DNA of 64,000 nucleotides. Origin: a virus. The stretch is from positions 1 to 64,000 of the IMG/VR virus record IMGVR_UViG_3300046362_000084; one strand, given 5' to 3'. The notes under the pieces are model-generated. The model ran no database searches, had not been told where the DNA came from, and worked only from the letters and a program-made list of their open reading frames with translations. The position numbers and the translations under genes were made by a program. Of the stretch, positions 62,464 through 64,000 are shown in pieces; position 1 is the first letter of the stretch, and the number at the start of each line of letters is the position of its first letter.

Positions 62464-63087
62464 TTACTTTCTTTTGAGTGAAGACGTGTTTGCAACGCCC
62501 CGTTCCTCCATAATTTTTAATATGGCGGCGACACCTATTTGGCTACTCCGAGCGGTTGAACTCCACTTATTGTCTGCCACGTATTTTCCGGGCCTCTCGA
62601 TAGATGACCCCGCCCACAAATAAGGGGTAGGTGTATTTATATGAAAACGCAAGTAGCCTGTGCCATTGTATCTCTCAATAGCGTAAAGGGTATCATCCAA
62701 ATAAGACCAGCGGACTTCTCCCATTTTATCGTAATTAAGGGCATCAATTGCAGAATATTCCCAAGTGAAAGGCGGTTTCCCTGTTTTTGGGCGACCCTTT
62801 GGAATGTAACGAGTTCTGCCTGTTAACAGGGAGCCCTCGTGAAGGTGTTTTTTAAAGCTGCCGGATGCTTCCATATTATGCAGCGAGCTTATAATTTGCC
62901 AAGGAACATTGGTTGACTTATCAACGCTTTCATATCTCGATTTGTTTGCCAGTATTCTATCAACAATTTGATTGGCTTCAAATCTTTTGATCGCGCTAAC
63001 CTTTGCTGAATCCCAACGATTTTCCTGCAATGTTCCTCCAAAAATAGAGGACACCAAAAAGACAAAAATAAATAAAATACTTTTCAT
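62464..63087 (-). CDS. Endolysin (lysozyme-like) with signal peptide
   Basis: A 207-residue protein. MKSILFIFVFLVSSIFGG is a Sec-type signal. The domain that follows has VPWQIISSLHNMEASGSFKK near 61-80, in which Glu in M-E-A-S is the likely catalytic acid, then HEGSLLTGRTRYIPKGRP near 82-99, TWEYSAIDAL near 107-116 and GTGYLRFHINTPTPYLWAGS near 140. I recognise this as a phage and bacterial lysozyme-like peptidoglycan hydrolase family. Export by the host secretion path would make holin a timer and not the only exit. Confidence 0.8.
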   Translation of the reverse strand: MKSILFIFVFLVSSIFGGTLQENRWDSAKVSAIKRFEANQIVDRILANKSRYESVDKSTNVPWQIISSLHNMEASGSFKKHLHEGSLLTGRTRYIPKGRPKTGKPPFTWEYSAIDALNYDKMGEVRWSYLDDTLYAIERYNGTGYLRFHINTPTPYLWAGSSIERPGKYVADNKWSSTARSSQIGVAAILKIMEERGVANTSSLKRK

Positions 63088-63109
63088 TTAATTACCGCGC
63101 CCGGACAGA

Positions 63110-63454
63110 TTAGCCCCCCAAAAGGGAGCCAACGGTAAGAACGCTTGTCGCGTAACAGATGATTGTTGCAATCCTGTAGTGAGACAACCATTGTGTTTTA
63201 AATCCGGCGTCAAGCTCCTTTTCCATTGCTCCGGATTCCGCATATCGAGAAACCTCTGGGAAAACCAATAACCTCATAATGGGGGAAAGAACACTAACAG
63301 ATAAAACCAAAATAACAGCGTAAAGCAATTCTGCAAACGGAAGGGGCTGGTTTTCTGGCAAATTCTTATAAAGATACATTGAGGCCAAAAGAATTCCAAT
63401 GGAAATGGCTTTGTTTTTAAGAAGATTTAAAAAGGCAAGGATAGTTTGTTTCAT
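63110..63454 (-). CDS. Holin candidate
   Basis: A 114-residue protein with three predicted membrane segments (about 14-28, 43-62 and 96-112) and a charged loop between the second and third (EMEKELDAGF-like). Size, topology and place between endolysin and spanin fit a class I holin. There is no sequence family I can name. It has a late-promoter-like element 23 bases upstream of the ATG. Confidence 0.68.
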   Translation of the reverse strand: MKQTILAFLNLLKNKAISIGILLASMYLYKNLPENQPLPFAELLYAVILVLSVSVLSPIMRLLVFPEVSRYAESGAMEKELDAGFKTQWLSHYRIATIICYATSVLTVGSLLGG

Positions 63455-63477
63455 AGTTTTTGGTTTGTTAATGGTAG

Positions 63478-63483
63478 TTACAC
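63478..63483 (-). promoter_or_regulatory. Late-promoter-like element GTGTAA(C)
   Basis: Minus-strand TATATAATTTTAGTGTAACT, 23 bases before the holin ATG. TATAAT-like sequence lies just 5' of it (TATATAATT), so a host promoter could overlap this copy. Confidence 0.55.
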
Positions 63484-63488
63484 TAAAA

Positions 63489-64000
63489 TTATATAAAATA
63501 AAGCCACGGCTTGGTTATAAAGCAAATACAGACAAAAAGCAACGAGCCAAGCGAGATAGCAATTGTGCGCAAATTGGAAATGGTATTTTTTTGTTTTAAA
63601 ATTTGTGTTTCGGCGGCGCGGGTCTTATTTTGTTGAGTTAGAATTGCTTCGTCTTTTTTGTAAGACTCTTTTTGAAGCTCGGCAGCTTGAATATCCACGT
63701 TTTTTGCATATTCGGATAGAAAGTTGAGTTCGAATTCGGTTTTTTTGGATTCAACAACAGTTAGCCGCGCTGATTCTTCAACTTGAGCCACAATGGGCGA
63801 TTGCGTGTGCTCTTTTTTCGCGGCCTGTGCAAGCACATATGTTTTTTCAGCTTGGCTTGTCGCGGACTTGGCTTGGACAACAACCTTTTCAACACGAGGC
63901 GCAATTGTTGGCACAACCACGGCACGCGGCACGTAATCCTTTACGCAGGACGTTGCACCTGCGAGACTGAGGGCGGCGCAGAATAAAATAGATTTAATTG
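63489..64000 (-). CDS. Unimolecular spanin candidate (5' end outside window)
   Basis: At least 169 residues read without a stop to the window edge. The N-terminal end visible is SILFCAALSLAGATSC, a lipoprotein-type signal whose Cys would be lipidated. A long helical coiled-coil region (ESARLTVVESKKTEFELNFL in part) follows, and the C-terminus is a membrane segment (ISLGSLLFVCICFI near the end). An outer-membrane lipid anchor plus an inner-membrane helix is the architecture of u-spanins such as T1 gp11. The lipobox (ATSC) is not the classical L-x-G/A-C. The start codon lies just beyond base 64000; a GTG at 63932 is less likely. Confidence 0.68.
   Translation of the reverse strand, partial: IKSILFCAALSLAGATSCVKDYVPRAVVVPTIAPRVEKVVVQAKSATSQAEKTYVLAQAAKKEHTQSPIVAQVEESARLTVVESKKTEFELNFLSEYAKNVDIQAAELQKESYKKDEAILTQQNKTRAAETQILKQKNTISNLRTIAISLGSLLFVCICFITKPWLYFI

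Noticed and set aside
62411-62470. A/T hairpin after the endolysin gene as a terminator
   Set aside because: The stem consists almost only of A-T pairs (CTTTTTT with AAAAAAAG). It is too weak to call, though it lies in a plausible place.
1-64000. tRNA genes, CRISPR arrays, integrase, attachment sites
   Set aside because: There is no gap longer than about 140 bases and none contains a cloverleaf or direct-repeat array. No recombinase of integrase type is encoded.

Overview
This window is part of a large, tailed double-stranded DNA phage genome (Caudoviricetes). A complete head and tail module, a large-terminase gene, a 2,383-residue tape measure protein and a lysis cassette support this. No contractile sheath or baseplate wedge gene is recognisable, so a long flexible tail (siphovirus-like) is the best guess. 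Neither end of the genome is visible, and no integrase, repressor, tRNA, rRNA or CRISPR array was found. The host is undecided. Shine-Dalgarno sequences are nearly absent and leaders are A/T-rich, which points to a host that initiates without strong SD pairing. The Sec and lipoprotein-type signals in the lysis genes fit a Gram-negative host.

The left part (1-25,040, plus strand) is a tightly packed run of genes with 1-20 base overlaps. Positions 90-9,170 form a glycan cassette. It holds GT-B, GT2, GT11-like, GT15-like and Gal-T-like glycosyltransferases, a GDP-mannose 4,6-dehydratase and two methyltransferases, with a RecA/UvsX recombinase embedded among them. Positions 9,167-20,730 form the replication module: PD-(D/E)XK proteins, DnaB-like helicase, TOPRIM primase, SbcD-like phosphoesterase, a ClpP-like protease, a DnaQ-like exonuclease and a bacterial-type DNA polymerase III alpha. 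The polymerase is in pieces: a separate PHP-like domain (15,337-16,071), then two ORFs (17,249-19,570 and 19,570-20,730) joined by what reads as a split intein carrying a NUMOD4/HNH endonuclease. A sigma70-like promoter at 20,737 leads into a candidate ssDNA-binding protein, two more glycosyltransferase-like genes and a candidate annealing protein. A bidirectional terminator at 25,070 ends this half.

The right part (25,099-64,000) is all on the minus strand, so transcription converges at 25.1 kb. Read in the transcribed direction from 64,000 down: spanin, holin and endolysin; a membrane PAS-like protein; PhoH; two small proteins; a sigma-like factor; a hypothetical protein; a zinc-finger/ERCC4 nuclease; TerL (interrupted by a 285-residue intein); portal; protease/scaffold; decoration candidate; major capsid protein; a free-standing LAGLIDADG endonuclease; neck proteins; tail tube; chaperone-like proteins; tape measure; and tail-tip and fibre genes. 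The last fibre gene and the 3' end of the one before it are abruptly GC-rich, which suggests recent exchange of the receptor-binding tip.

Ten minus-strand transcription units carry a shared element, consensus (A/G)GTGTAA(C/T), 9-35 bases before the start codon. No early plus-strand gene was seen with it. Together with the phage-encoded sigma-like protein at 59,283-59,969 this suggests a dedicated late-transcription system, with some transcripts nearly leaderless. The split polymerase intein, the TerL intein, the capsid-adjacent homing endonuclease and the sigma/promoter pair are the most interesting features here.
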